A stretch of DNA of 64,000 bases from Bog-756 sp963704615. Its GTDB lineage: Bacteria; Actinomycetota; Acidimicrobiia; Acidimicrobiales; RAAP-2. Shown piece by piece: positions 43,171 to 52,678 of this stretch; positions within the stretch are counted from its first letter, which is position 1, and the number at the start of each line of letters is the position of its first letter. The stretch spans positions 3,286,001 through 3,350,000 of the forward strand of contig OY969923.1 in assembly GCA_963704615.1 (NCBI GenBank), read 5' to 3'. The position numbers and the translations under genes are program-made. The notes beneath the pieces are model-generated. The model was not told the DNA's origin and made no database searches. It worked only from the letters and a program-made list of their open reading frames with translations.

Positions 43171-43998
43171 TCAGCGCGAGAGGTCGAAGGTGGCCAGGTC
43201 GGTGGCCAGCACCACCTCGCCACCGAAGTGGGCGGCGGCCAGCCCCAGCCACTCCGGCTCGGTCCCGGGCGCGGGAGCGGGGACCAGATGGGTGAGAGCC
43301 AGGGTGCGGATCCCGCCCCGGGCCGCGGTACGGGCAGCGTCCTCGATCGACGAGTGGTAGTCGAGAACGTCGGTCAGGCGGGCCAGGCCGATCCCCTCGA
43401 TCAGATCGCGTCGCACCACGGTGTGCACCAGCATGTCGGCGCCGGCGCACAGCTCGTCGAGACCGGCGCACGGCACCGTGTCGCCGGCGATGACCACCGC
43501 CTCCTCCCCGTCGTCGATCCGGAAGCCGACGGTCGGTCGCACCGGCGCGTGATCGGTGGGGGCGGCCGTCACCCGCACCCCTCCGTCCTCGAAAATGACC
43601 CCGGTGTCGACCTCGAAGGCCTCGGTGGCCGGTCGCCACGTGAGGTCGTCGTGATGGGCCAACCGGTACCCGATGTCCGGGGCCAGCACGTCCTCGGTGG
43701 CCCGGACCAGGGCATCCGTTCCCACCGGTCCGAACACGGTCAGGGGATTCGGTTGGAACGAGGTGACCCACCGCGTGGTCACGATGTCGTTGAGATCGGT
43801 GATGTGGTCGCTGTGCAGGTGGGTGAGGAAGAGGGCCCGCAGCGCGCCCGGACTGGAGGCGGCGGCCGCGGCCCGCATGAGGACACCCCGCCCACAGTCG
43901 AAGAGCATGTCCCCCGCCGCTGTTCTGACCAGGGTCGACGGTCCCGCCCTGGCGGGATCGGGCAGCGGGCTGCCGCTGCCCAGGATGACGACCTTCAT
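43171..43998 (-). CDS. Metallo-beta-lactamase-fold hydrolase (RNase Z/arylsulfatase-like)
   Basis: A 275-residue MBL-fold protein: KVVILGSGSPLPDPARAGPS at the start, the zinc motif LTHLHSDHITD, and later AAPTDHAPVRP, VIAGDTVPC (Asp ligand) and LALTHLVPAP (last His). This order is typical of the RNase Z/ElaC and arylsulfatase group that uses two zinc ions. Substrate not assigned; true RNase Z proteins contain an exosite that is not visible here, so a small-molecule esterase is also possible. It is the last gene of a minus-strand group that begins with the exonuclease at 45573. Confidence 0.85.
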   Translation of the reverse strand: MKVVILGSGSPLPDPARAGPSTLVRTAAGDMLFDCGRGVLMRAAAAASSPGALRALFLTHLHSDHITDLNDIVTTRWVTSFQPNPLTVFGPVGTDALVRATEDVLAPDIGYRLAHHDDLTWRPATEAFEVDTGVIFEDGGVRVTAAPTDHAPVRPTVGFRIDDGEEAVVIAGDTVPCAGLDELCAGADMLVHTVVRRDLIEGIGLARLTDVLDYHSSIEDAARTAARGGIRTLALTHLVPAPAPGTEPEWLGLAAAHFGGEVVLATDLATFDLSR

Positions 43999-44047
43999 CG
44001 TCCGCACCGCTGACCCTGGGGCGCTCTCTTCTGCCCCCCGTTGTCTC

Positions 44048-44710
44048 TCATTCGCGCAACGAGTGGTCGACCAGAGGACGGATCCGGTCGATGGAGGAGA
44101 CCGACCGGGTGACCATGACACCGTCCGGCAGCGGATCGTCCCGGTCCGACCAGGCCACCACCAGGTGGTCCCACCTCCGGTCGTCGCCAATGACCGTGCC
44201 CTCGACGACGAAGTGGGCACCGTCGATCGAGGGGGCACCGCCCGAACCCGCGGGCAGGGCGATGAAACGAACGATTCCCGAGCCGTCGGGCTCGCCCACC
44301 ACCGGGCCCACCGGTGTGGCGCACATGACGATGGTGAAGTCCATGCCGGCCTGCTTGTGGACCGCCTTGGCCGTGAAGTCGGGGCGAGCCTGCATGTCGA
44401 TGAAGGACTTGCGGGTGGGATACAGGACGATCGCCATACGGTGCCAATCCGGGTCGGCGGCCCCGTCGATTCCGACCACGTCGCCGTAGTAGACGACTTC
44501 GGCGCCGATGGCCCGGAGGACGTCGACCGGAGCGTAGCGGTCGTCGGCTTCGCGTCCGGAGACGCCGTCATCGCCGGCTCCGCCGTAGTCGGCCCGCTCC
44601 TTGTAGCGCATGAAGTTGACCATCCACACCGGACCGTCGTCCTCGGGCGGGGTGGTGGCCATGGTTGCCGCAAACTCGTAGTCGACGGTTCCCAGCGAGT
44701 CGAAGCGCAC
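44048..44710 (-). CDS. DUF1330-like protein
   Basis: A 220-residue protein with two weak copies of a ferredoxin-like fold. VWMVNFMRYKERADYGG and GAEVVYYGDVVGIDG resemble the DUF1330 (dimeric alpha-beta barrel) opening, and WHRMAIVLYPTRKSFIDMQARPDF the conserved end of that domain. No catalytic residue is known for the family. Starts with GTG at 44710. It lies 49 bases upstream of the MBL gene and 71 bases downstream of the exonuclease, all on the minus strand. Confidence 0.72.
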   Translation of the reverse strand: MRFDSLGTVDYEFAATMATTPPEDDGPVWMVNFMRYKERADYGGAGDDGVSGREADDRYAPVDVLRAIGAEVVYYGDVVGIDGAADPDWHRMAIVLYPTRKSFIDMQARPDFTAKAVHKQAGMDFTIVMCATPVGPVVGEPDGSGIVRFIALPAGSGGAPSIDGAHFVVEGTVIGDDRRWDHLVVAWSDRDDPLPDGVMVTRSVSSIDRIRPLVDHSLRE

Positions 44711-44781
44711 CCGTGCAGGCTAACCGTTGACAGTGATCGTGCCAAAAGACGGGCGCACCCTCGGGACCGAGGCGGCTGGGC

Positions 44782-45573
44782 TCAGCGCTGCCGAGCGGGG
44801 ATCGCTGACCGGTCAGGCCCGGCCTGGTGAGCGGAGGCCTGTCGAAGACGCCTCGAGCGAGACCGAGCCCACCATCCCCAGGGGCGGAACCGGCGACGGC
44901 GTCGTGGGGAGCCCGCCGCGGTGACGGTGGCCGGCGGTGAGATCGGTGCTCGACCCCGGAAGGTGGGCGGGCAACCCGACGCCCCAGGCCATGCCGATCC
45001 GTGCGCCGCCACCAGGAGATCGTCGATCCCGAGGATGTCGTCCCCCAACCGGTCGCGCATGGCCCGGAAGAGAGCGGCGGTGACCTTGGCGTCGGCCAGA
45101 GCGCTGTGGTGGTCGTCCCAGGTGAGGCCGAAGTGGGTGCAGCAGTCGACCAGTCGGGCCCGGCCCTGCAGCCCCAGGTGGACCTGGGCCACCGCCAGGG
45201 TGTCGACCGAGGGCACCCGGCAGGGGGCCAGCGCCGGTCCGCCGTGGCGCCGGCATTCGGCCCGCAGGAAGGGGAGGTCAAAGCCGTCGACATTGTGCCC
45301 GACGACCACCCGGCCCGACAGCTGCTCGGCCAGGTAGGGATGGACCATCTCGAAGGTCGGCGCGCCTTCGAGCATGGGGACCGAAATACGATGCACCTCG
45401 GTGGGCCCCGGATCGCGGTGCGGATCGATCAAAGTGGTGAAGCTCCGCACCTCCTCGCCCTCGGGATCGAGGATCACCACCCCCACCTCGACGATGCGCT
45501 CGTCCTCGGGCGAGAACCCGGTCGTCTCCACGTCGATCACGGCGAATCCCGACCGGTCGTCCGTCGCCTCCAT
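44782..45573 (-). CDS. DEDDh 3'-5' exonuclease (DnaQ/epsilon-like)
   Basis: A 263-residue protein with an N-terminal exonuclease domain (residues 10-180): AVIDVETTGFS (Asp14, Glu16), VVGHNVDGFDLPFL (ExoII Asp) and HSALADAKVTAAL (ExoIII His and Asp). This is the fold of DNA polymerase III epsilon, RNase T and similar proofreading or repair nucleases. The C-terminal 70 residues are Arg/Ser/Pro-rich and look disordered; they could mediate nucleic-acid contact. A fused GIY-YIG or helicase domain, as in some homologues, is absent. Start ATG at 45573. Confidence 0.9.
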   Translation of the reverse strand: MEATDDRSGFAVIDVETTGFSPEDERIVEVGVVILDPEGEEVRSFTTLIDPHRDPGPTEVHRISVPMLEGAPTFEMVHPYLAEQLSGRVVVGHNVDGFDLPFLRAECRRHGGPALAPCRVPSVDTLAVAQVHLGLQGRARLVDCCTHFGLTWDDHHSALADAKVTAALFRAMRDRLGDDILGIDDLLVAAHGSAWPGASGCPPTFRGRAPISPPATVTAAGSPRRRRRFRPWGWWARSRSRRLRQASAHQAGPDRSAIPARQR

Positions 45574-45681
45574 GCAAATCACCGTAGAGGGTCGGTGTGA
45601 CGCAGTGGCGCACCCCGGCGGGGGGCCGGCCGGCGGACCGGAGTCCGCGGCTGGGGTACCGTCAGTGCCGAAAGGACCGCC

Positions 45682-47166
45682 ATGACCGCCATTCGCTGGG
45701 TGTGCATCTCCGACCTGCACCTCGGAGCCCTCAACAGCCTGCTGACCAACGTGACCTCCGACGGGGAACGCGTCGACGGCTCCCGCCCCTCCCCCGTGCT
45801 CACCGCCCTGTGTGAGTGCCTCACGTCGCTGCGCCAGCCGGACCAGGATCCCTCGGAGCTGATCGTGCTGGGCGATCTGTTCGAGCTGGCTCTGACCTCC
45901 CCCGAGGACGCCGCCTCCACCTTCTCGCAGTTCGTCGCCGGCCTCCGACTGGGCAGGCCGCAGGCCGCTCTCGCCCCTGCTCTCCGCTTCGTGCCCGGAA
46001 ACCACGACCACCACCTCTGGTCGCGCGCCAGCGACGACCGCTTCCTGCGTCTGCTGGCCGAGGACAAATCGGCCATCCCCTCCCCGGCGGACCGGCACGC
46101 CACCCGCCTGGTGCCCTCGAACGACAAGGTGCCGGTGCGGGACCGCTTCATCGAGATCCTGGCCACGCGGGGCGAGGCCGACACCGGTGTCACCGTCGTC
46201 CAGAGCTACCCCAACCTGGGACTGGTCACCGGTGCCGGCGATCGCGCCGTCATCCTCAGCCACGGCCACTTCATCGAGCCCCTCTACCGGATGATGTCGC
46301 TGCTCGACAACGTGTTCGGCACACCCCGGCCTGGGGCTGTCGAGGCATGGCAGCTCGAGGCGGACAACGGCGGGTGGATCGACTTCTTCTGGTCGTCGAT
46401 GGGGGATAGCGGAGACGTGATGGGCGTGACCCGGTCCCTCTACGAGTCCCTCCAGAGCTCCGAGACGATCCACGCCGAGATCGAAGCCATCGAGCGGGCC
46501 ATCAAGCTGGCCGGTGCCTCCCGGGCCCGGGCCGACGCCGAGGCCCATGCCGTCGCCGGGCTCCTGCGAGCCGGGGTCGGGGCCGCCGTGCGGGAGCGCC
46601 ACCGACCCGGGATCATCCTGAGTCCCCATGCCGAGGAAGGGCTGTCCACCTATCTCAACGGTCCGGTGGCCACCCAGGTGGCGGCCGAGATCGGCAGGCC
46701 GAGCGATGTGACCTTCGTCTTCGGCCACACCCACAAGCCCTTCAGCGACGTGCGCACGATCGCTGCGTTCCCCTCGCCGGTCAACGTGGTCAACACCGGT
46801 GGTTGGGTCGTTGACACGCCCGAGCTCAACCCCCTCAAGGGGGCCTCGCTCATCCTCATCGACGAGGACCTCAACGTGGCCGCTCTCCGCTGCTACACCG
46901 AGGGTCCCGATGCCACCGCCTACCAGGTGTGCGTCGAGTCGCCCACCCCCGGGTCATCGAACCCGCTGGTCGACGAGCTGCGCACCACCATCGACCCGGG
47001 AAAGGAACCGTGGGCGTCCCTGGCCCAGGTGATCCGCCAGACCGTGGCCGATCGCGGACACCAGCTGGCCGACCGCCTGCAGGCCGACGCCTCGACGCTC
47101 AACCGGCTCAACCAAGGGCACGAGCGGTCCCGCCCCGCGCCGAGCGCGCCGACCCCGACGCCCTGA
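45682..47166 (+). CDS. Calcineurin-like metallophosphoesterase
   Basis: A 494-residue protein with all five motifs of the metallophosphoesterase superfamily: SDLHLG (residues 10-15), VLGDLFE, PGNHDHH, LSHGHF and GHTHKP. There is a long insert (about residues 185-350) between the fourth and fifth motifs, containing helices rich in Ala and Arg, which is larger than in UDP-diacylglucosamine hydrolase LpxH. The C-terminal 50 residues are disordered. Substrate unknown; candidates are nucleotides or phospholipids. Divergent from the exonuclease group by about 108 bases. Confidence 0.86.
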   Translation: MTAIRWVCISDLHLGALNSLLTNVTSDGERVDGSRPSPVLTALCECLTSLRQPDQDPSELIVLGDLFELALTSPEDAASTFSQFVAGLRLGRPQAALAPALRFVPGNHDHHLWSRASDDRFLRLLAEDKSAIPSPADRHATRLVPSNDKVPVRDRFIEILATRGEADTGVTVVQSYPNLGLVTGAGDRAVILSHGHFIEPLYRMMSLLDNVFGTPRPGAVEAWQLEADNGGWIDFFWSSMGDSGDVMGVTRSLYESLQSSETIHAEIEAIERAIKLAGASRARADAEAHAVAGLLRAGVGAAVRERHRPGIILSPHAEEGLSTYLNGPVATQVAAEIGRPSDVTFVFGHTHKPFSDVRTIAAFPSPVNVVNTGGWVVDTPELNPLKGASLILIDEDLNVAALRCYTEGPDATAYQVCVESPTPGSSNPLVDELRTTIDPGKEPWASLAQVIRQTVADRGHQLADRLQADASTLNRLNQGHERSRPAPSAPTPTP

Positions 47167-47202
47167 GCCACGCAGGCCCGGGCCACCTGGTGCATCGGTC
47201 CT

Positions 47203-49044
47203 TCAGGCGCTCGCCCCCACCAGCTCGCGGAGCTCCTCGGCCACATCGGCGCTGTGCTTGGCCTCGTCCTCCCGCGCCTTGCGCGGGCTCCAGCGGCCAC
47301 GGTTGAAGAAGATGGTCGGTATGAACAGCACCATGCCCCCGACGCACACCCAGAACCAGTGCTGCCACTGCTTGGGTGACCTGGCCACGCCGTTGAGCAG
47401 CGCGGTGAGCTGGCTCTGGTGGGCCGAGAGATAGGCCAACTGGGTCCGATAGGTCCACACCGGACCGTTCACTTCCTTCAGGTTGGCGATGACGTGGGCG
47501 ACGACCGCAGGTCCGACAGCCTTGGTCAGAGCGCTGAGCCCGGTGACCGGGTTGGCGTGGGCGGCGGCCACGACGGCCGCGTTCTGCGGAGCGGAGAGCG
47601 GCCTCAGCCAGCTCGCGTTGGCGGTGGAGAAGCTGACCAAGGCCGGGTGCTCGAGCTGGAACTGCTGGACGTTGAAGGGTGCGGTCCCGGTCGGCGGCGT
47701 CTGGGCGTATACCAGGTTGTCGACCACCGGGTTGACGGCGTTGATGACCAAGGGCAAGAAGATGAAAGACAGGCCCACGGTCACCCGCAGAATCCATCCC
47801 CACAAGGCGAGACCGGTACCGACCAAGGCCGGATTTTTGGCCTCGACCATTTCGGTGTAGCCGGCCATCCAGGGCGCGTAGGTCAACGAGATGCAGGCGG
47901 CCAGCAGCACCTCGATGGTGATGAGGGTGCCGAAGCCGGTGTAGGGGTGGTTGGCCTGCCGGAGGAAGATGATGAGCATGACGATCGAGCCGATGGCGCC
48001 GACCAGCATGAGCGGTTTGCGAACCCGGAGCTTGTCGGACAGCACGCCGAAGACGATCAGGGCGACGGCGTCAGCACCCCAGTACCAGACGTTCAGGTAG
48101 TTGGCGTTGGAGGTGGTCAGGTTGAGGCCGTCCGAGCTCTTGAACACGGTGGCCCAGTAGATGGTGAAGAAGGCCGAGGCCGCGTAGTAGACGAGCAGGA
48201 AGAGCGAGATGCCGACAGCCGAGGCCACCAGGTCCCATTTGAGGATCTGACGCCAGGGATGGGTGGTGGCCGCGATGACCTGGCTCTCCGACAGACCACG
48301 GGCTTTGGCCTCGATGAGGGCCCGGTCCTGTTCGGACACCATGAGCTCGCCCCGCAGGCGGGAGGAGAGATCCTTCATGAAGAAGAGGGCCAGCACGAAG
48401 ACGACCAGCGAGGTCACCCCGGAGATGACGAACTGGCTCTTCAGGCCGGACACGCCGCTGGTGTGCAGGAAATGGTTGAGGGTATTGGTGGCCACGATGG
48501 AGGTGATCAGGCTGCCGGCCACCGGTCCGATGGTCCAAAAGCCCATGGCCGAGGCCCGGCCGAGCTGGGGGCTGAAATCGCGCACCAGGGCCGGCGTGGC
48601 CACCAGAATGGCCCCTTCCACCAGTCCGAGACCGGAGATGACGATGGCGAACTGCCATTGGGTGTGAGTGGCCGGGACCCCGAAGGCCACCAGAAGTCCC
48701 ACGATGAGCAGACCGTAGATGACCACGTTGGAGCGACCCAGCTTGTCGGTCTTGCTGGCCGGGAGCGAAGCGAAGGCGCCGATGAGGTTGGACACCACCA
48801 CGATGCCCACATAGAAGGCAAAGGACATGTGGTAGTACTGCAAGATCTGCGGCGTCACCCCGGTCTGGGTGAAGTAGGTGTAATAGAGAACGATGGTGGC
48901 GAGCACGGCGAGGGCCAGATAGGCCGTGCGTTTTCCGGTCGACGGGTACTCGTCGATCTCGTGGACGAACAGGAAGCGGAACAGCGGCCCGTGAGTGGAG
49001 TTGGTGCCGGTTCCCACCTTCGGCGTCGCCGTGTCTGCTGCCAT
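47203..49044 (-). CDS. Major facilitator superfamily transporter
   Basis: A 613-residue MFS protein, longer than usual. Twelve transmembrane segments are recognisable, with the GRSNVV A-loop-like motif after TM2-3 (ASKTDKLGRSNVVIY) and FGVLSDKLRVRKPLML in the second half. A large extracytoplasmic loop of about 115 residues (from about residue 455, with Gln-, Ala- and Val-rich helices) lies between TM11 and TM12. A cytoplasmic tail follows (RWSPRKAREDEAKH). ATG at 49044 is preceded by GGGGGA. Substrate unknown; the position next to acyl-CoA genes hints at a carboxylate or steroid, which is only an inference. Confidence 0.85.
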   Translation of the reverse strand: MAADTATPKVGTGTNSTHGPLFRFLFVHEIDEYPSTGKRTAYLALAVLATIVLYYTYFTQTGVTPQILQYYHMSFAFYVGIVVVSNLIGAFASLPASKTDKLGRSNVVIYGLLIVGLLVAFGVPATHTQWQFAIVISGLGLVEGAILVATPALVRDFSPQLGRASAMGFWTIGPVAGSLITSIVATNTLNHFLHTSGVSGLKSQFVISGVTSLVVFVLALFFMKDLSSRLRGELMVSEQDRALIEAKARGLSESQVIAATTHPWRQILKWDLVASAVGISLFLLVYYAASAFFTIYWATVFKSSDGLNLTTSNANYLNVWYWGADAVALIVFGVLSDKLRVRKPLMLVGAIGSIVMLIIFLRQANHPYTGFGTLITIEVLLAACISLTYAPWMAGYTEMVEAKNPALVGTGLALWGWILRVTVGLSFIFLPLVINAVNPVVDNLVYAQTPPTGTAPFNVQQFQLEHPALVSFSTANASWLRPLSAPQNAAVVAAAHANPVTGLSALTKAVGPAVVAHVIANLKEVNGPVWTYRTQLAYLSAHQSQLTALLNGVARSPKQWQHWFWVCVGGMVLFIPTIFFNRGRWSPRKAREDEAKHSADVAEELRELVGASA

Positions 49045-49173
49045 GGCTGTCCCCCTGCTGCTCCTGTGTGGCGACCCTTCCCGGCCCCGGACCGACCGTA
49101 GCGCAACCGCCAGGGTTCGGCTGCGATTCAACGACGCGCCGGCACCCCTCCTCGGGTGCCGCTCAACCCCGGT

Positions 49174-50304
49174 TCAGCCGTCGAGCACCGCGGCGGCGAT
49201 CAGCTCTTCGAGGATCCGGCTGTCCCACCACGAGATCTGGAGCTGCTTGGCCCGGCGGAAGTAGAGCTGGATGTCGAACTCGACGGTGAAACCGATGCCG
49301 CCGAAGATCTGCTGGGCCACCGCGGTCACGTCGCGGAAGGTCTGGCAGGCGAATAGCTTGGCCATCGGGGCCAGTCGGGCCACGCTCCGGCCCTCCGAAC
49401 GCGCCCAGGCCGCCTCGTGCACCAGAACCTCGGCTCCGTCCACCGAGGTGGACCCGTCGGCCAGATAGTGGGCCAGCGCCTGAAAGGCACCGAGAGGCTT
49501 GTCGAACTGCTTGCGGTCCAGGGCGTACTGGACGGTGATGGCCAGCGCGTACTGGGCTCCGCCGACGGCCTGGGCGGCGGCGAGGATGATGGCGTCGTGC
49601 ATCACCGTGTCCCAGGTCGACCAGCCGGTGCCCGGTCCACCGATCCGGTCGGCCGCGGTGACCCGGACGTTGTCGAGGTCCACCCGGTACTGGCTGTCGG
49701 AGGCGATGGTCATCTGCTGGGTGAGGGTGACCCCCTCGGCGGCGGGGTCGACCAGGAACAGATCCACGGCACCGGCCGCTTCGCCGGTGCGGGCCAGGAC
49801 GACCAGCGCGGTGGCGGCGGCGGCGAAGGCCACGTGGCGTTTGGTTCCGGTGATGAGGAACCCGTCGTCGTCGGGCACCGCGGCCACCTGCACGCCTCGG
49901 GGGCCGAACCCGTTCTCCGGCTCCAGCCAGGCCGGGGTGAGGACGGCCTCGCCGGTGACCAGTCGGGGCAGCCACCGCTGCTTCTGCTCCTCGCTGCCGG
50001 CCCGGATCAGCGCGCCAGCGCTGACGATAGAGCTGACGAAGTGGGGGGACGGCGCCAACGACCGGCCGAACTCCTCGTAGAGGACCACGTTCTCCAGAAT
50101 GGTCATGCCCGAGCCCCCGTACTCCTCGGGGATCTGCAGCCCGATCAGGTCGAGGTGGGCGAGCTGCTTCCACAGCTCGGGCGAGAACCCGACCGGGTCG
50201 TCCTCGAGCTCGCGGACCGCGCTGAGCGGGCAGGCTGTGGCACACATCCCGCGCACCGTCTCACGCAGCATCTCCTGCTCCGCGCTGAATTTGAGGTCCA
50301 ACAT
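49174..50304 (-). CDS. Acyl-CoA dehydrogenase-family protein, probably non-catalytic partner subunit
   Basis: A 376-residue acyl-CoA dehydrogenase-like protein (LDLKFSAEQEMLRETVRGM at the start, IPEEYGGSGM, LTPAWLEPENGFG). Neither catalytic glutamate position is filled: the helix-G site reads DTVMHDAII and the helix-K site reads LYFRRAKQLQ instead of YEGT. That pattern matches the small non-catalytic subunit of the alpha2beta2 steroid-type dehydrogenases (ChsE type). The upstream gene at 52679 has the glutamate and could be its partner. RBS GAGGAG before the ATG at 50304. Last gene of the minus-strand cluster. Confidence 0.88.
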   Translation of the reverse strand: MLDLKFSAEQEMLRETVRGMCATACPLSAVRELEDDPVGFSPELWKQLAHLDLIGLQIPEEYGGSGMTILENVVLYEEFGRSLAPSPHFVSSIVSAGALIRAGSEEQKQRWLPRLVTGEAVLTPAWLEPENGFGPRGVQVAAVPDDDGFLITGTKRHVAFAAAATALVVLARTGEAAGAVDLFLVDPAAEGVTLTQQMTIASDSQYRVDLDNVRVTAADRIGGPGTGWSTWDTVMHDAIILAAAQAVGGAQYALAITVQYALDRKQFDKPLGAFQALAHYLADGSTSVDGAEVLVHEAAWARSEGRSVARLAPMAKLFACQTFRDVTAVAQQIFGGIGFTVEFDIQLYFRRAKQLQISWWDSRILEELIAAAVLDG

Positions 50305-50380
50305 GGTCAGCTCTCCTCGTTCTCTGTCAGGGGCGATCGTCGTCGGCCGGGTGGGCCATGGAGGTGGTGGCGCCGGGGGA

Positions 50381-50869
50381 TCACGGCTGCCATTGCTCAC
50401 CTCGGCGCGTCCAGGGATTGTCGCCATCGTCGACCGGCAACGCCACCCGGGCGGCACAGGTCGTCTTGGCGTCGCCCTCGACCGACACGGCGATGTCGAC
50501 ACCCACCCATCCACACCCGGTTCCGTCCACCCCGGTGTCGGTCACCACGCCGGTGAACACCATGGTGTCGCCGGGGAAGATGGATCCGAGCATGCGGAAG
50601 GTCATCCGCCGGAGGCGGCCGTAGGGGCCGGTCCAGTCGGTCACGAACCGCTCGAACCAGGCCGCCTGGTTGGGCGTGTTGAGAAAGATGTCGCGGGTGC
50701 CGTTCCGGTTGATGGCGAAGTCTTTGTCGTGATGCATGGGCCGCCAGTCGCGGGCGGCCAGGGCCCCGAGCACCACGGTGGTGGCGGTCACCGGGTAGGC
50801 CAGCGCGGGGAGCTCCTCCCCCACCGCCACATCGCCGAGGAGGAGCCGGGTCTCGCTGTCGGCGGTCAC
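50381..50869 (-). CDS. MaoC-like hydratase subunit (ChsH1-like)
   Basis: A 162-residue hotdog protein with the hydratase motif DWRPMHHDKDFA (Asp and two His) followed by TRDIFLNTPNQAAWFERFVTDW, which is the signature of the small MaoC subunit of heterodimeric steroid-type enoyl-CoA hydratases. It provides the catalytic Asp-His pair. Starts with GTG at 50869 that overlaps the stop of the next gene by four bases, so its expression is coupled to the partner at 50866-51414. Confidence 0.85.
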   Translation of the reverse strand: MTADSETRLLLGDVAVGEELPALAYPVTATTVVLGALAARDWRPMHHDKDFAINRNGTRDIFLNTPNQAAWFERFVTDWTGPYGRLRRMTFRMLGSIFPGDTMVFTGVVTDTGVDGTGCGWVGVDIAVSVEGDAKTTCAARVALPVDDGDNPWTRRGEQWQP

Positions 50870-51414
50870 GGCTGGTCCTCCGACCCGGTGTCCCCGGCCC
50901 CGCCGCCGGCCCGCCGGTAGCCGAAGCCGGTGTAGCTCTCGACAGCCACCAGTGCGCCGCCTTGGTTGCGGTACTCCACGTCGATCACCCAGAACCGGCC
51001 CGTGCCCAACCGGGTGGTCTTCTCGTCGCTCACCGATCGCAGGATCTGGCGGGTGGTCAACCTGTCGCCGGGGCGCACCGGTTCGTGAAAGACGATGGTG
51101 TTGTCGCTCATCACCGCCTCGGGCAGACCGAGTCCCTCCTTGAGGTCGAAATGGACCTGCAGGGGCAGCCCCTGGGAGGCGCGACCGGGGGCCCAGTGGT
51201 GGGGGCGGAACCACACCGAGACCATGGTGGGCGGGGCGATGGGACCCCCGGTCACCGCCTCGGCCACCTCGTCGTCCCAGAACAGCGGGTTGCCGTTCTC
51301 GACCGAGGCGCACGTGGTCCACACATAGCCCCGCTCGACCGGGAACTCCCCCTCCTCCTCATAGAGGGGGACCCCGATCAGCCCGTCGATGTCGGCCACG
51401 CCGATGGCACTCAC
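50866..51414 (-). CDS. MaoC N-terminal (FAS1-like dehydratase) domain protein, partner subunit
   Basis: A 182-residue hotdog protein of the MaoC_dehydrat_N group: VPLYEEEGEFPVERGYVWTTCASVENGNPLFWDD, then GGPIAPPTMVSVWFRPHHW and RPGDRLTTRQILRSVS. It lacks the DxxxxHH hydratase motif and so is the non-catalytic half that shapes the acyl-binding pocket. It starts with GTG at 51414, overlapping the stop of the CaiB-like gene, and ends overlapping the catalytic half. It has no C-terminal OB/DUF35 domain of the kind seen in ChsH2; that domain occurs instead in the gene at 54085. Confidence 0.83.
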   Translation of the reverse strand: MSAIGVADIDGLIGVPLYEEEGEFPVERGYVWTTCASVENGNPLFWDDEVAEAVTGGPIAPPTMVSVWFRPHHWAPGRASQGLPLQVHFDLKEGLGLPEAVMSDNTIVFHEPVRPGDRLTTRQILRSVSDEKTTRLGTGRFWVIDVEYRNQGGALVAVESYTGFGYRRAGGGAGDTGSEDQP

Positions 51415-52664
51415 GCCACCACTCCCTTCGCCCGCAGCCGGGACACGAGATCGGGGTCGATGCCGGCCTCGGTCAACAGGCGATCGGTGTCCGACCGGGT
51501 CGGGTCGCCGGCGACCACGGGACCGTCGGGGGCCTCCATGCCGGCCATGACCGGGCCCACCTGGCGAAACCGGACCGGGGTGCCCGGGCTGACCCCGGCG
51601 GCCGACGGTCGGGTGACGTCGACGAAGGCGCGGCGGGCCTGGTACTGCTCGTCGTCGACCAGCTCGGCCACCGACAGGACCGGGGTCACGCAGGTGTCGG
51701 CCCCGGCCAGCTCGGCCACCCAGGCATCGCGAGCCCTGGTGGCGAAGGCGGCGCGGAACTCGGCCCGGATCTTGTCCTGGGCGTCGTCGTCGAGCTGGTG
51801 GTCGATCCACTGCTCGCACCCGAGGTGCCGGCACAGGTTGGCGAAGAACTTGGGCTCGATGGCTCCGACCGCCAGCCAACCCCCGTCCGACGCCTGGTAG
51901 GTGTCGTAGCAGGCGTAGCGTCCGGTCACCATGTTCTGCCGGGGGCCGACCGGGATGGCGGTGGCCAGGTACTCGTCGACGGCCAGGGAGGTCAGCCACA
52001 GGACGCCGTCGGCGATGGCCACATCGAGGTGGACACCCGGCCCCCCCTCGCCCCGGGCGATGAGGGCGGCCATCACGGCCATGGCCGCCTGCATCCCCCC
52101 GCCGGCGGCGTCGGCCACGGTGGCCCCGGGCACCGGCGGTCCGCCGTCGGCCCGTGGCTCGGTGGTGGCCAGGTAGCCGCCCACGGCCAGGTAATTGATG
52201 TCGTGGCCGGCCCACCCGGCCCGGGGCCCGGACTGGCCGTACCCGGTGGTCGAGCAGAGGATGATCCCCGGGTTGACGGCAGAGAGCTCGGCGAAGCCGA
52301 TCCCGAGACGGTCGACCACCCCGGGACGGAAACTCTCCACCACCACGTCCGCCGTGCCGACCAGGGCGAGGAACGCATCACGGCCCTCGCCGTCCTTGAG
52401 GTCGATGGCCACGTGCTGGAGGTGCCGCGCCGCGCTGTAGGCGTAGAACGGGGGACGGATGGCCTCGACGCCCCGGCCCGGGACCGCTCCCACCTTGACC
52501 ACGGTGGCGCCGTAGTCGGCCAAAAGGCGGGTGCATCGGGCCGCCGGACCCACGCTGGCCAGGTCGAGCACGGTGACCCCCGACAGGGGACCACGGAGAG
52601 CTCCGGGTCCGGGTCCGGGTTCGGGGCGGGCCGGCGCGCCGGGGATGGTGGGCATCTCTGTCAC
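51411..52664 (-). CDS. CaiB/BaiF family CoA-transferase (alpha-methylacyl-CoA racemase-like)
   Basis: A 417-residue class III CoA-transferase family protein. The nucleophile/base region GWAGHDINYLAVGG holds Asp155, and CTRLLADYGATVVKV and the ADVVVESFRPGVVDRLGIG block bind CoA. GHDINYLA matches alpha-methylacyl-CoA racemases, which interconvert (R)- and (S)-2-methylacyl-CoA so that branched or steroid side chains can be oxidised. Starts with GTG at 52664. It overlaps the next gene by four bases and is followed by the two MaoC halves. Confidence 0.88.
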   Translation of the reverse strand: MTEMPTIPGAPARPEPGPGPGALRGPLSGVTVLDLASVGPAARCTRLLADYGATVVKVGAVPGRGVEAIRPPFYAYSAARHLQHVAIDLKDGEGRDAFLALVGTADVVVESFRPGVVDRLGIGFAELSAVNPGIILCSTTGYGQSGPRAGWAGHDINYLAVGGYLATTEPRADGGPPVPGATVADAAGGGMQAAMAVMAALIARGEGGPGVHLDVAIADGVLWLTSLAVDEYLATAIPVGPRQNMVTGRYACYDTYQASDGGWLAVGAIEPKFFANLCRHLGCEQWIDHQLDDDAQDKIRAEFRAAFATRARDAWVAELAGADTCVTPVLSVAELVDDEQYQARRAFVDVTRPSAAGVSPGTPVRFRQVGPVMAGMEAPDGPVVAGDPTRSDTDRLLTEAGIDPDLVSRLRAKGVVA

Positions 52665-52678
52665 GGAGTCGCTCGGGT

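Noticed and set aside
41684..43771. Long minus-strand open frame over the DMT transporter
   Set aside because: Arg/Gly/Pro-rich shadow with no motifs; it conflicts with the well-supported DMT, HTH and MBL genes.
47419..49101. Long plus-strand open frame opposite the MFS transporter
   Set aside because: Gly/Asp/His-rich low-complexity composition; the minus strand encodes clear transmembrane segments.
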